Below are positions 1 to 8,866 of a DNA stretch of 32,965 bases, in pieces. A model generated the notes under the pieces. The model was not told the DNA's origin and searched no databases. It was given only the letters and a program-made list of their open reading frames with translations. The stretch's first letter is position 1. Every line of letters begins with the position of its first letter. Source of the DNA: Symploca sp. SIO3C6 (GTDB taxonomy: Bacteria > Cyanobacteriota > Cyanobacteriia > Cyanobacteriales > Coleofasciculaceae); the NCBI GenBank assembly GCA_010692425.1, contig JAAHHJ010000048.1, positions 5,621 through 38,585 of the forward strand. Direction: 5' to 3'. A program made the position numbers and the translations under genes.

Positions 1-1835
1 TTGCTGATCGGATCTTCGTCGATATCGGTGAAGTCCTCAACATCGTCATCTATCAAAACAGGAGCATCATTAGCGGGATTGACGGTAATCGTAGATTCAG
101 CAGTTTCCTCACTAAAAGCACTACTGCCACCGTTAGTGGTAGTGTCAGCCGTATCACCAGCAACGCCCTCACTTTGATCCCAAGCGCGGAAACTAACGCT
201 AGCTTCACCGCTATAGTTTTCATTGGGAACAAAACGAATCCGAGTATCAGCATCAGCAGCAAGTAAGCGGGCTACGGTAACACTTAGAGTACCAAAAGCT
301 GTCCAATTACTACCGCTATCAGTAGAGTATTCCCAACTGCCGTTAGTATTATCTACCTCAGTTACGGCAATGCCTCCGACAGCATCGGTATCAATATCGG
401 TAATAGCAGTAGAGAGGATTTCCGAAACTAGGTTGCCTTCATTGCTGATCGGATCTTCGTCGATATCGGTGAAGTCCTCAACATCGTCATCTATCAAAAC
501 AGGAGCATCATTAGCGGGATTGACGGTAATCGTAGATTCAGCAGTTTCCTCACTAAAAGCACTACTGCCACCGTTAGTGGTAGTGTCAGCCGTATCACCA
601 GCAACGCCCTCACTTTGATCCCAAGCGCGGAAACTAACGCTAGCTTCACCGCTATAGTTTTCATTGGGAACAAAACGAATCCGAGTATCAGCATCAGCAG
701 CAAGTAAGCGGGCTACGGTAACACTTAGAGTACCAAAAGCTGTCCAATTACTACCGCTATCAGTAGAGTATTCCCAACTGCCGTTAGTATTATCTACCTC
801 AGTTACGGCAATGCCTTCGACGGCATCGGTATCGATATCGGTAACAGCAGTAGATAGGATCTCCGAAACTAAGTTGCCTTGATTGCTGATAGGGTCTTCC
901 TCAATATCGGTGAAGTCCTCAATCTCTTCATTCACCAAAACAGGAGCATCATTGGCGGTATTGACGGTAATCGTAGATTCAGCAATATCCTCACTAAAAG
1001 CACTACTGCCACCGTTAGTACTGGTATCAGCCGTATCACCAACAACGCCCTCACTTTGATCCCAAGCACGGAAACTAATGCTAGCTTCACCGCTATAGTT
1101 TTCGTCGGGAACAAAACGAATTCGGGTATTAATATCAGCAGCAAGTAAACGAGCTTCAGTAGCACTTAGAGTACCAAAAGCTGTCCAATTACTACCGCTA
1201 TCAGTAGAGTATTCCCAACTGCCGTTAGTATTATCTACCTCAGTTACGGCAATGCCTTCGACAGCATCAGTATCGATATCGGTAATAGCAGTAGCGAGGA
1301 TCTCCGAAACTAGGTTGCCTTCATTGCTGATCGGATCTTCGTCGATATCGTTGAAATCCTCAACATCATTGGCTGCTAGAACAGGAGCATCATTAGAAGG
1401 GTTGACAGTTATAGTAGCAGCAGCAGTTTCCTCACTAAAAGCACTACTGCCACCATTAGTTGTGGTATCAGCTGTTTGACCTACAAGACCCTTAGTTCTA
1501 TCCCAAGCGCGGAAACTAATGCTAACTTCGTCGTTATAGTTTTCGTCGGGAACAAAACGAATCCGAGTATCAGCATCAGCAGCAAGCAATCGAGCTTCGG
1601 TAGCACTTGGGCTGTCAAACCCTGTCCAATTACTACCGCCATCAGTAGAGTATTCCCAACTACCGTTAGTATTATCTACCTCAGTTACGGCGATGCCTTC
1701 AACAGCATCAGTATCGATATCGGTAATAGCAGTAGCGAGAATTTCCGAAACTAGGTTGCCTTGGTTGCTGATCGGATCTTCTTCGATATCGGTGAAGTCC
1801 TCAACTGAGGAGGCATTAAGAATAGGGGAATCATT
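1..1835 (-). repeat. 441-bp in-frame tandem repeats (four full units plus part of a fifth)
   Basis: The units start at residues 393, 540, 687, 834 and 981 of the hydrolase protein, exactly 147 codons apart. Conserved stretches in each unit are VEDF-DI-EDPISN-GNLVSEIL, TDIDTDAVEGIAVTEV, NGSWEYSTD-GSNWT, RIRFVP-ENY and FRAWD. Bases 1-375 and 442-816 are identical, whereas the units nearest the N-terminus have diverged. This indicates recent duplication or gene conversion toward the C-terminal side. Confidence 0.95.
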
Positions 1836-3011
1836 GACAGGAATGAATTCGATATAATCAATCCGCACCAACTCCCCACCACTGCCAAATCCTGAAGTCC
1901 CAGTAATGGTTATCTGATCACCATTGCTGATTTCAACACCAGTGCTAACAGTACGTCTGACAAAATTCTGGGTTCTGATTACGCCAGATCCTAGATCTTG
2001 ATCTAGGTCAAATTCTGGTAAGTCAGTGTCCCCAACACTAACTTGCAGTGTACCTACTCCGTCGTTCTCATCAAAGTAACCAATTACTACATCATAGTTA
2101 CCATCAGGTAGAGTAAACTCTGTTGTCGCAGTCCCAGTGATGGGGGTGGGGTTTTGGAGGTCAACGGGAAGCTCAATTACCGAAATATCGGTGATAATTT
2201 GTGAATTCTCGGTAAGAGGAAGAGTTGCCAGCCCTTCTGCAAATTCCACCAGATTATCAAAGTCTTCGGCTTCAATGCTTACTGGTGTTTCCCTGCTAGC
2301 GCTAGTCTCTGGGTCAAAAGTATCTGGATCAAGAAATGGTAAGAGAGCATTATGCCAGATAGTCGCAATTTTACTGTAAGCTTCTAAGCTCAGATGGATA
2401 CCGTCTGACGAGACGTCATTTAAGTCTAGTTGACTATTGATATCAATGAACTGGACTTGATCAGAATTAAGATTAGTTACTAGATTAGCTATTGCTTCAT
2501 TAAGCTCTATAACCTTGGCAGACTCACCATCTCCAACATTATTACTAGTCTCATCCACGGGGGGAATTGAACCCACCAAAACTTGAGCACCAGAATCAGT
2601 AATCTTATTGATCAAAGACTCTAAGTTATTAATGGCTTCGGCAACTGAAATGCTATTAGTAAGCACATCGTTGGTGCCAGCCATCAACAGAACAAGATCT
2701 GGATCCTCTGAGACTAACCAATCATCAATGTTACCTGCCGCGACATCGTCATCGCGTCCATTAAGCAACTCATCAATTGTCCAGCCACGATGTCCTTGGT
2801 GATCTTGATCTATTAAGCTATCAGGTCCACTTCTGCGATTGTCTGTATCGTCTCTTGTACCAACAAAGTCAAAATCTTCAGGATTGGTAAAACCATTACT
2901 TAGTAAAGAGTCTTCTAAGACAGTGCGGTAGCCTCCACTTTCTTCATGATTAGTATTGTCGTTGACCACTCCCCAGGTAAGAGAGTCACCTAGGGTCATA
3001 ATTTTGAGCAT
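1..3011 (-). CDS. SGNH/GDSL hydrolase with carbohydrate-binding-like domain and tandem cadherin-like repeats (C-terminus beyond window)
   Basis: The minus frame is open from ATG at 3011 to the left edge (1003 codons, no stop), so the gene is incomplete at its 3' end. An AAGGA Shine-Dalgarno lies just upstream of the ATG. Residues 1-215 are an SGNH hydrolase: block I GDSLTWG with nucleophile Ser10, the GHRGW glycine block, block III AGTND at 111-115, and block V DGIH with Asp203 and His206. About 225-390 is a beta-rich domain resembling CBM6/CBM35-type modules (IEAEDFDNL, DGNYDVVIGYFDE, ending RIDYIEFIP). From residue 393 there are 147-residue repeats that each open with NDAPVL or NDSPIL, as in cadherin-like repeat proteins. 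No N-terminal signal peptide is visible, so export would need a C-terminal signal outside the window. By family it is probably a surface or secreted esterase-like protein; substrate unknown. Confidence 0.9.
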   Translation of the reverse strand, partial: MLKIMTLGDSLTWGVVNDNTNHEESGGYRTVLEDSLLSNGFTNPEDFDFVGTRDDTDNRRSGPDSLIDQDHQGHRGWTIDELLNGRDDDVAAGNIDDWLVSEDPDLVLLMAGTNDVLTNSISVAEAINNLESLINKITDSGAQVLVGSIPPVDETSNNVGDGESAKVIELNEAIANLVTNLNSDQVQFIDINSQLDLNDVSSDGIHLSLEAYSKIATIWHNALLPFLDPDTFDPETSASRETPVSIEAEDFDNLVEFAEGLATLPLTENSQIITDISVIELPVDLQNPTPITGTATTEFTLPDGNYDVVIGYFDENDGVGTLQVSVGDTDLPEFDLDQDLGSGVIRTQNFVRRTVSTGVEISNGDQITITGTSGFGSGGELVRIDYIEFIPVNDSPILNASSVEDFTDIEEDPISNQGNLVSEILATAITDIDTDAVEGIAVTEVDNTNGSWEYSTDGGSNWTGFDSPSATEARLLAADADTRIRFVPDENYNDEVSISFRAWDRTKGLVGQTADTTTNGGSSAFSEETAAATITVNPSNDAPVLAANDVEDFNDIDEDPISNEGNLVSEILATAITDIDTDAVEGIAVTEVDNTNGSWEYSTDSGSNWTAFGTLSATEARLLAADINTRIRFVPDENYSGEASISFRAWDQSEGVVGDTADTSTNGGSSAFSEDIAESTITVNTANDAPVLVNEEIEDFTDIEEDPISNQGNLVSEILSTAVTDIDTDAVEGIAVTEVDNTNGSWEYSTDSGSNWTAFGTLSVTVARLLAADADTRIRFVPNENYSGEASVSFRAWDQSEGVAGDTADTTTNGGSSAFSEETAESTITVNPANDAPVLIDDDVEDFTDIDEDPISNEGNLVSEILSTAITDIDTDAVGGIAVTEVDNTNGSWEYSTDSGSNWTAFGTLSVTVARLLAADADTRIRFVPNENYSGEASVSFRAWDQSEGVAGDTADTTTNGGSSAFSEETAESTITVNPANDAPVLIDDDVEDFTDIDEDPIS

Positions 3012-3675
3012 GTTCTTTCCTTAGGGTAGAGTTTTACCAGCGCACCCTGAGATCGTTGATTTACCACCCTTGGAGTGGTGAAACCATGCGTAAGCTCCAG
3101 ATCCCTCCTGATTCAATTACTCGAATAAAAGGAGCCTGATGCTGGTACAGCTTACTTTTTCCAAATCTCTTAATAATTTCCCACAGTCGTAGTAAATACT
3201 TGCCCCAAAGATAGTGCAACCCTTGTTGAAGCGTCAATGTGTAGGTATAATTGGCATTAACCTTGAGATATCCACAACGGATATGAACCCAAAAGTCAAG
3301 TGTTTTACAAGAAAATTTGAGGTTTTAGGTTGAAGAATACCTAAGACCTAATTCAATTCTTCTTTGCAACTGTTGATTGACCTAAACAGGACTAATTATT
3401 AATGCTCTTCGGGAAAGCATGCATTACTTCAAGCCAGAGGCACATTGAAGCCATTTACTAAGCTGTTCCACATCTGAGTTGCACATTTAGGCGGGCAGGA
3501 ATGCCCACTCTACAACATGTACAGTAATGTAAGATATGCAGTTAGATCTGGTTTTGCTTAGTAAAGCACAGGGTAAATAAAGCTAATATTCTCAATTAGC
3601 GACAAGGCGATTAGATTCAGCTTGTTGACACATTTACCGCGCTCTATGCATGCTTTGACTAGCTATACATAAGTA
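3012..3675. other. Intergenic region without a recognisable gene
   Basis: The region lies upstream of the minus-strand hydrolase gene and downstream of the DUF4346 gene. I see no coding frame with a plausible start and no tRNA. It should hold the promoter of the hydrolase gene, but I cannot place it. The stretch at about 3608-3655 loosely resembles 27930-28000: ATTAGATTCAG followed later by GCATGCTTT and GACT in the same order. Confidence 0.5.
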
Positions 3676-4059
3676 CTAGTCCTGAATGTACTCTTGCCCC
3701 GTAATCAGTGCAATTTCCGCTCGCACAAATTCTCGTCCCAGATAAAGAGCGTGATCCAAGCGACTTAACGGACAGGGTTTAGTTTCTTCGGTAATCTTCA
3801 TGCCCAATTCTTTAGCTGTTCTTCCTGTGTAGATAGCAGTGGCAGCTCGTTCTACTTTACCCTGACAAGGAATTGGTTTGCCCGTTTCCGGATCTACCGC
3901 TAACCCCTTTTCGTTAATCTGGTTGGTGAAGTGCTTGGCACAGATTAACCCTGAATCTCGATCAAGGTAGATGATGAAATAACCCTCTGGATCCAGAGCA
4001 ATGAAGCGCTGGGAAAGCTTGTCATCTATGGCACGTAGTTCTTGGGCAGTTGAATTCAT
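3676..4059 (-). CDS. DUF4346 family protein
   Basis: This 127-residue protein matches my memory of the cyanobacterial DUF4346 family: LDPEGYFIIYLDRDSGLICAKH near the N-terminus, GLAVDPETGKPIPCQGKVER in the middle, and LDHALYLGREFVRAEIALITGQEY at the end. Its biochemical function is unknown. It has no signal peptide or membrane segment and should be cytoplasmic. I chose ATG 4059; the frame extends upstream to a TTG at 4098 (13 more residues), and neither start has a good Shine-Dalgarno. It stands alone, with long non-coding flanks on both sides. Confidence 0.85.
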   Translation of the reverse strand: MNSTAQELRAIDDKLSQRFIALDPEGYFIIYLDRDSGLICAKHFTNQINEKGLAVDPETGKPIPCQGKVERAATAIYTGRTAKELGMKITEETKPCPLSRLDHALYLGREFVRAEIALITGQEYIQD

Positions 4060-4154
4060 TATACGAGTTATTGAGATTTTCCTAACCTGTTTGGGCAAGG
4101 AATATTTTAGGTCTAAATCATACGGACTTGATTTTTTGCCTGAACCCTACTGAC

Positions 4155-4212
4155 AAGCAAAGACTAAGTGAAGTGATTGATACCCCCCTTCCTTTCGGTA
4201 GGGGCTTTGCTT
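4155..4212. repeat. Nested inverted repeat (hairpin)
   Basis: Outer arms AAGCAAAG (4155-4162) and CTTTGCTT (4205-4212) are perfect complements. Inside, CCCCTTCC (4185-4192) pairs with GGTAGGGG (4197-4204), with one mismatch, around a four-base loop. On the minus strand the loop reads GAAA, a stable GNRA tetraloop. No T-run follows, so a terminator is not shown. Confidence 0.5.
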
Positions 4213-4691
4213 AAACGTTGGTAAAATGCGCTCTTGGAGATTAAACCTCTAGTAATTTTCAATGGAAACAACTTCCCTAAGAGGGTAAGACGTGCTAAGG
4301 CGACACCTATAAAAACATGCTGCAGGATCCCAGAGATAATTTCCTGCCCCTAATTATGCAATCTCTTAGCCTTTCAACAAAATCATATCACACTTTTGAT
4401 TGTTGTCGTCAACCGGTCAATCACTAAATAGAGCTTACTGAATAGGTTTAATACCTTGATACATCAAGGGTTTAGCCCTCAGGTTAAGCTGATACAGGTC
4501 AAGTTGGTAAACTGCAAGAAATAAGTTTTTATAGCTTCAAAAGCCATACACTTGTGAAAAAAGGCAGAGGGCAGAGGGCAGAAGGGGTGAAGGCTGCAAT
4601 GTTTTGGGGGCTTCAACCCACCAACAATTGCCAGCCACCAAATCTGTATATTATGGTGGGGGACTTAAACCCTTGCTCACGAGAACTCGCT

Positions 4692-4737
4692 AGGAGGATG
4701 AAGGCAGTTCATAAAGCCCTGGAGCCTTCATCCTCCT
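4692..4737. repeat. 14-bp perfect inverted repeat upstream of nrdA
   Basis: AGGAGGATGAAGGC (4692-4705) is exactly complementary to 4724-4737, with an 18-base loop. It lies about 210 bases before the nrdA start. No T-run follows. It could be a leader structure or part of a small palindromic repeat. Confidence 0.6.
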
Positions 4738-4866
4738 GCCTTCTGTTAAAGTGTCTAGATTATTCTCAACTCCTCTGCTGACTCGGAGACTCGAAGGCTT
4801 CTCACCAAAAAACTTATTCAGCAAACCCTAGATATGGATTAATTACCAATATATTTTGGGATTAAA

Positions 4867-4882
4867 ACACTACAAATAGCGT
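4867..4882 (+). promoter_or_regulatory. Candidate NrdR box
   Basis: ACACTACAAATAGCGT agrees at 13 of 16 positions with the NrdR-box consensus as I remember it (acaCwAtATaTwGtgt). It lies 65 bases before the nrdA ATG. NrdR boxes usually come in pairs about three helical turns apart; the only partial second match is ATATAGT at about 4903, so support is modest. Confidence 0.3.
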
Positions 4883-4946
4883 TTAAGCCGTTTAAGCGTT
4901 TAATATAGTAGACTCATCTAATTTTTTGTTAAACGCCTTCCGAGAT

Positions 4947-7214
4947 ATGCAACAGACTCTACCAGTAGCAGCCCTGGCTTCGCATCATGCCGATATTAAC
5001 GTCATCAGGCGGGATGGCTCCAAAGCTCTCTTGGATATTTCCAAGATTCGCTCTGTTGTCAATTGGGCTTGTGCTGGTTTAGAGGCCAATCCCATAACTC
5101 TTGAAGCTGGGCTAACAACTCGCTTGCGCAACGGTGTCAGCACTAGAGAAATCCAAGATAACCTGATCAATTATGCCCTAGAGATGTGTTCTCCATCTGA
5201 GCCAGATTGGCGTTATGTCGCTGGGCGACTACATATCTGGAGTTTGTGGAAAGATACCCTCAAGAGTCGCGGTTATCAGTATGGCAACTATTGCCTGACA
5301 GTTGAGTCTAAAGTTGAGTGCAACCAATACGACCAACGCCTTCTAAGTTACACTCAAGAGCAACTGCAACAAGCTGGTGCTTGGATTAACCCCGACTGGG
5401 ATCTTGACTATGACTACGCTGGTGCTGTACTACTTACCAAGCGGTATCTTATCAGGGATGAGTTACCCCAAGAAGCACTTCTCACCTGCGCCCTCCTATT
5501 AGCTTTAGTAGAAGCTCCGGAACAACGCCTGATGTGGGCAAGGAAATTCTACGAAGCGATCGCTACTAGGAAGATTTCTCTAGCTACTCCCATTTTAGCT
5601 AATCTCAGAGTTCCTAATGGTTCCTTGTCTTCGTGTTTTATCTTGGCGATGGATGACAGCCTCGAAAGTATCTTTGACACTGTTAAGGATGCAGCCAGAA
5701 TCTCCAAAAATGGCGGTGGAGTTGGGGTAAATGTCAGTCGTGTGCGCGCCACAGGCTCCTGGGTGATGGGTAAGCCCAATACTTCTGGAGGTATACTGCC
5801 CTGGATTAAACTACTCAATGATACTGCGATCGCCGTTAATCAAGGAGGTCGTAGGGCAGGGGCAATTACTGTTAGTTTGGATGTTTGGCATCTTGATGTT
5901 CCTGAGTTTTTAGAGATGCAAACAGAAAATGGGGATCAGCGTCGCAAAGCCTATGACATCTTTCCTCAGTTGGTAGTCACAGATGAATTTATGCGTCGGG
6001 TGGTTGCGAAAGAGGAATGGACGTTAGTTGATCCCTACGAGGTGCGTACAAAGTTGGGAATTGAACTTTCTGAGCTTTGGGGAAAGGAGTTTGAGCAAGT
6101 TTACCAGCAGATAGAAGCAAGCTTAGGGAAAACTATTACTCTTTATAAACAAGTTAACGCCCGCGAACTCTTTAAAATCATCATGCGATCGCAGGTTGAA
6201 ACAGGTATGCCCTACCTGGCTTTCAAGGATACAATTAATCGCGCTAATCCGAATCAGCATCAAGGCTACATCCCTGGAGTTAATTTATGCTGCGAATCTT
6301 TTTCCAACGTCAAACCGGGAGCCGAAAGCCATACTTGCAACCTCAATAGTATTAACTTGGCAAATCTTGAGGAAACCGAGATTCCCAATATCTGTCGAAC
6401 TGCAGTCAGGATGCTCGACAATACCATTGAGATAACTAACCCACCATTTCATGGCAGCAAAAGCCATAACCAAAAATATCGCACCATTGGTGTTGGGGCG
6501 ATGGGATTAGCTGACTGGCTAGCCAAGCGCCAGCTTTCTTATCGCCATTTCCAAGAAATCAGTAATTTGTTTGAAGACATTGGCTATTACTGCACCCACA
6601 CTTCCATGGAGTTAGCTAAAGAGCGAGGTGCTTATGGCGCTTTTCCTGGTAGTGAGTGGAGTAAGGGCAAGCTGATTGGTGCTAAATCCCCCGAATGGTT
6701 TGAGCAACACGCCCACAAGCCGGAGCGCTGGTTAAAGCTAGCCGATAGTATTCAAAAACACGGTATCCGTAACTCCCATATTAGTGCGATCGCTCCCAAT
6801 ACATCCTCTTCTCTAGTTCAAGGTTGTACAGCTAGCGTGCTACCAGTTTACTCTCGTTTTTTCTACGACAAATGGGCTCAAGGTACAGTGCCAATTGCAC
6901 CGCCATTCATCAATGAGCATTTTTGGTACTACCAAGAAAGCAAGTATCTGGATCAAAAACAGGTGGTTAAGGCGATTGCTACTATCCAGCAATGGATTGA
7001 CACTGGTATTTCTATGGAACTTATTTTTAACCTTAACCAAGGTGTGTATTTTCCTCAAGAACCAGAGCGCTCTATCAAGGCTAAGGATATCCTAGAAACT
7101 TTGATTATGTCTTGGCAACAGGGATGTAAAGCGGTTTACTATATCCGGACAGTTCAGAAGGATAATTTTAAAGAATCAAAGGGGGATAATAACTGCACTG
7201 CTTGTGCAAATTAG
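4947..7214 (+). CDS. nrdA: Class I ribonucleotide reductase, large (alpha) subunit
   Basis: The protein reduces ribonucleoside diphosphates to deoxyribonucleotides together with NrdB. An ATP-cone domain occupies the first 90 or so residues (VIRRDGSKALLDISKIR). The barrel carries all catalytic elements: the redox cysteines in SSCFIL and HTCNLNSINL, the thiyl-radical cysteine with flanking Asn and Glu in GVNLCCES, the KNGGGVGVNVS loop, the APNTSSS phosphate-binding loop, and the KAVYYIRT tyrosine pair for radical transfer. The tail ends in a CTAC pair (residues 750 and 753), the usual shuttle cysteines. The ATG start gives 755 residues; a TTG at 4926 would add seven. Four HIP1 octamers fall in this gene. 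It is intact and free of introns, in contrast to its partner nrdB downstream. Confidence 0.96.
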   Translation: MQQTLPVAALASHHADINVIRRDGSKALLDISKIRSVVNWACAGLEANPITLEAGLTTRLRNGVSTREIQDNLINYALEMCSPSEPDWRYVAGRLHIWSLWKDTLKSRGYQYGNYCLTVESKVECNQYDQRLLSYTQEQLQQAGAWINPDWDLDYDYAGAVLLTKRYLIRDELPQEALLTCALLLALVEAPEQRLMWARKFYEAIATRKISLATPILANLRVPNGSLSSCFILAMDDSLESIFDTVKDAARISKNGGGVGVNVSRVRATGSWVMGKPNTSGGILPWIKLLNDTAIAVNQGGRRAGAITVSLDVWHLDVPEFLEMQTENGDQRRKAYDIFPQLVVTDEFMRRVVAKEEWTLVDPYEVRTKLGIELSELWGKEFEQVYQQIEASLGKTITLYKQVNARELFKIIMRSQVETGMPYLAFKDTINRANPNQHQGYIPGVNLCCESFSNVKPGAESHTCNLNSINLANLEETEIPNICRTAVRMLDNTIEITNPPFHGSKSHNQKYRTIGVGAMGLADWLAKRQLSYRHFQEISNLFEDIGYYCTHTSMELAKERGAYGAFPGSEWSKGKLIGAKSPEWFEQHAHKPERWLKLADSIQKHGIRNSHISAIAPNTSSSLVQGCTASVLPVYSRFFYDKWAQGTVPIAPPFINEHFWYYQESKYLDQKQVVKAIATIQQWIDTGISMELIFNLNQGVYFPQEPERSIKAKDILETLIMSWQQGCKAVYYIRTVQKDNFKESKGDNNCTACAN

Positions 7215-7215
7215 G

Positions 7216-7375
7216 GATGGTTCATGGTTCATGGTTCATAGTTCATAGTTCATAGTTCATGGCTCATGGTACGCGCTCCGCGCATGCTGAGCAAACATTG
7301 GGTTTGTATTCGGCAGTTGCGGTATACATTCCCAATGAACTATCAACAATCAACTATGAACAATCTTTGTCACCC
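7216..7375. repeat. TTCAT short-repeat array with TTTGTATT-armed palindrome (copy A)
   Basis: 7219-7269 is an array of GGTTCAT/AGTTCAT units. 7297-7338 is a palindrome: ATTGGG-TTTGTAT on the left faces GTATACAT-TCCCAAT on the right. It is followed by ATGAAC-type units in opposite orientation (AATGAACTATCAAC, AACTATGAACAATC). The 42-base palindrome matches 12418-12459 at 32 positions, including the first 13 and last 8. Confidence 0.85.
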
Positions 7376-7403
7376 TACTTATTTTCAGATGCTTGATTAG
7401 AGA

Positions 7404-7810
7404 TAGCTACAGGTAGACGTATTGTTAATAAGCATAATCGTTCAATACTTGACTGGAACAAAGATTTAATTGCAACCTGTTTTGAGGGACAGGCATATGT
7501 CAATAACTACATTGTTGACACTTTAGCTCAACATTATGAACCTCCCTTTGAATATCTCAGGATTTCTAGTGCTGCCCTTTCTCCAGAGCAGTCAAAAATT
7601 ATTAATTTAGACAATACTTCCTAAGAAGCCCTAGACATTATGCTCGCCAAAGGAAGTGATCAAGGATTGTTGTACGAAAAACGTCTTGAAACTGAAGAAC
7701 TATAGTCAAAACCAGAAGGAAAACTTCAAGAAGCACCTCCATCGTCTAATTAACTCAGCCCAGAAAGCCTTAGATGATAAAACTACTCAAAAAGATGCCA
7801 TTAAAGAGTA
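7404..7810 (+). pseudogene. Degenerate reading frame between nrdA and nrdB
   Basis: From about 7404 a coding-like stretch translates as IATGRRIVNKHNRS...DWNKDLIATCFEGQAYVNNY...YEPPFEYLRIS, and it meets a stop at 7622. It continues in frame (EALDIMLAKGSDQGLLYEKR), with further stops at about 7703 and 7750 and no credible start. Composition looks protein-like, but I do not recognise the family. Interrupted remnant of an inserted or decayed gene is the simplest reading. Confidence 0.35.
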
Positions 7811-7906
7811 GCAAAAGTATTTTGGTAATCGATTCCAGGGAAACTTAAATTCTTAAAGGAAGAAGACTAGTACAATATACCTCAGTTAACGTCCACAGAC
7901 TCGCTA

Positions 7907-8139
7907 ATGCTAGTACAAAACTCTCATCAATCCAGTTCTAACTCTAATGGGTATGGGAGAGAATCTCCTGATAAGACACCCCAAATGCCCATCAACCCAA
8001 TTTTTAACCCTGATGGGGATGACAAAACTGAAAATCGTTCTATTTGGTTCGGTAATACCACTAATTTAATGCAGCTCAATGATGTTCGCTATCAGTGGGC
8101 AGTGGGTTTGTATCAGCAGATGCGGGAGAATTTCTGGAT
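7907..8139 (+). CDS. nrdB: Ribonucleotide reductase small (beta) subunit, exon 1 of 3
   Basis: This exon encodes residues 1-77 and two bases of codon 78 of NrdB, the subunit that houses the di-metal/tyrosyl radical cofactor. The conserved N-terminal block reads MPINPIFNP, NRSIWFGNTTNLMQLNDVRY, WAVGLYQQMRENFWI. The ATG at 7907 adds a 26-residue low-complexity extension before MPINPIF (ATG at 7985), which is the usual start in relatives as I remember them; neither start has a clear Shine-Dalgarno. The frame hits TAG right after WIS. That stop belongs to the intron: removing 8140-8447 restores WIPQKIDVTQDVNDYGNL. Confidence 0.92.
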
Positions 8140-8447
8140 TAGCTAGGTAGTCCAGTTGAAATCCCTTGAAAACGGTAGAACTCTGTTGTATTCTAATTGC
8201 CACAGCATTAGACCATCACAGACAATACCGTGCCAAGCTGCTTTTCAAGACAATAGCAGAAGGTGTAGAGACTATCGAAAAGTCAGTTATTGACCTAGTA
8301 GAGTAGACAGTAAGCGATTGACTGTCGAAGCGGGGGACTCCTTTGGCAATAGGTCTAAAGGATGATGATATAGTCCGATCTATGTGGTGACATGTAGCAG
8401 TTTAATCAAAGCGGGTAAAGTTTAGCGAACTTTATTGAACATTAATG
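8140..8447 (+). ncRNA. Group I self-splicing intron 1 in nrdB (no ORF)
   Basis: The boundaries follow from base pairing. The last six exon bases CTGGAT (8134-8139) pair with the guide GTCCAG (8150-8155), with the diagnostic U.G pair at the splice site (P1). Guide bases AGGT (8145-8148) pair with the first bases of exon 2, ACCT (P10). The core shows P4 ACGGTA/TACCGT (8172-8177/8226-8231), P6 CTGCT/AGCAG, P7 GACTAT/ATAGTC (8270-8275/8370-8375), P8 TCCTTT/AAAGGA, and a P9 hairpin with GTGA tetraloop. The last base is the required G (8447). The 3' part (GATATAGTC, TGGTGACAT, GGGTAAAG, TGAACATTAATG) resembles the phage T4 td intron as I recall it, suggesting a phage-like IA subtype. Confidence 0.92.
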
Positions 8448-8866
8448 ACCTCAAAAAATCGACGTTACCCAGGATGTTAATGATTATGGAAACCTAACCC
8501 CACACGAGCGCCATGCCTATGAGGGTATTTTGTCTTACCTTACCTTTTTAGACTCTGTTCAAACTTGTAATATTCCCCACATCAAAAGCAGTATTACTGC
8601 TCCAGAAGTTAGCCTGTGTATGGCTGAACAAATTTCTCAAGAGGGAATGCATAATCAGAGTTATCAGTACATCATTGAAACCGTGATCCCGCCAGAAAGC
8701 CGAGGGGCAGTATATGACTTCTGGCGCACTGATCAAGTGCTGCGTGAACGTTGTCAATTTATTGCTGGTATTTATCAACAATATGTTGATAATCCTACAC
8801 CTGAGCGCTACTTCGTGTCTCTACTGGCAGATTTTTTACTAGAAGGACTGTATTTCTACAATGGGT
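8448..8866 (+). CDS. nrdB: Ribonucleotide reductase small (beta) subunit, exon 2 of 3
   Basis: This exon completes codon 78 and runs to the first base of codon 218. It carries four of the six metal ligands expected from E. coli NrdB: Asp113 in FLDSVQ, Glu143 and His146 in QEGMHNQSY, and Glu210 in LLEGLYFYNG. The radical tyrosine is Tyr150, seven residues after Glu143 as in E. coli (Glu115/Tyr122). The exon cannot function alone because the last two ligands are in exon 3. The open frame reads on as CAARSAEMN before a stop, but those codons belong to the group II intron. Confidence 0.93.

Larger units (their letters stand above)
4060..4946. other. Long non-coding region between the DUF4346 gene and nrdA, rich in hairpins
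   Basis: I find no convincing gene. It contains a nested inverted repeat at 4155-4212, a GGCAGAG-type short tandem repeat at 4563-4586, two direct copies of TGGGGG-CTT-AACCC (about 4607 and 4658), a 14-bp perfect inverted repeat at 4692-4737, and a candidate NrdR box at 4867. As it is the upstream region of nrdA, some of these elements may lie in a long 5' leader. Confidence 0.6.

Noticed and set aside
1-1754. Several short frames on both strands within the tandem repeats
   Set aside because: They are other-frame shadows of the large minus-strand repeat protein and recur only because the DNA repeats.
4192-4206. 15 bases shared (inverted) with the P9 hairpin of group I intron 2 at 11858-11872, suggesting an intron fragment
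   Set aside because: A single 15-base match in a 33-kb window on either strand is about what chance allows, and no P3, P4 or P7 sequence lies nearby.
4554-4781. 75-codon frame on the plus strand
   Set aside because: It is built from GGCAGAG repeats and an inverted repeat, has no start signal and no protein-like pattern.
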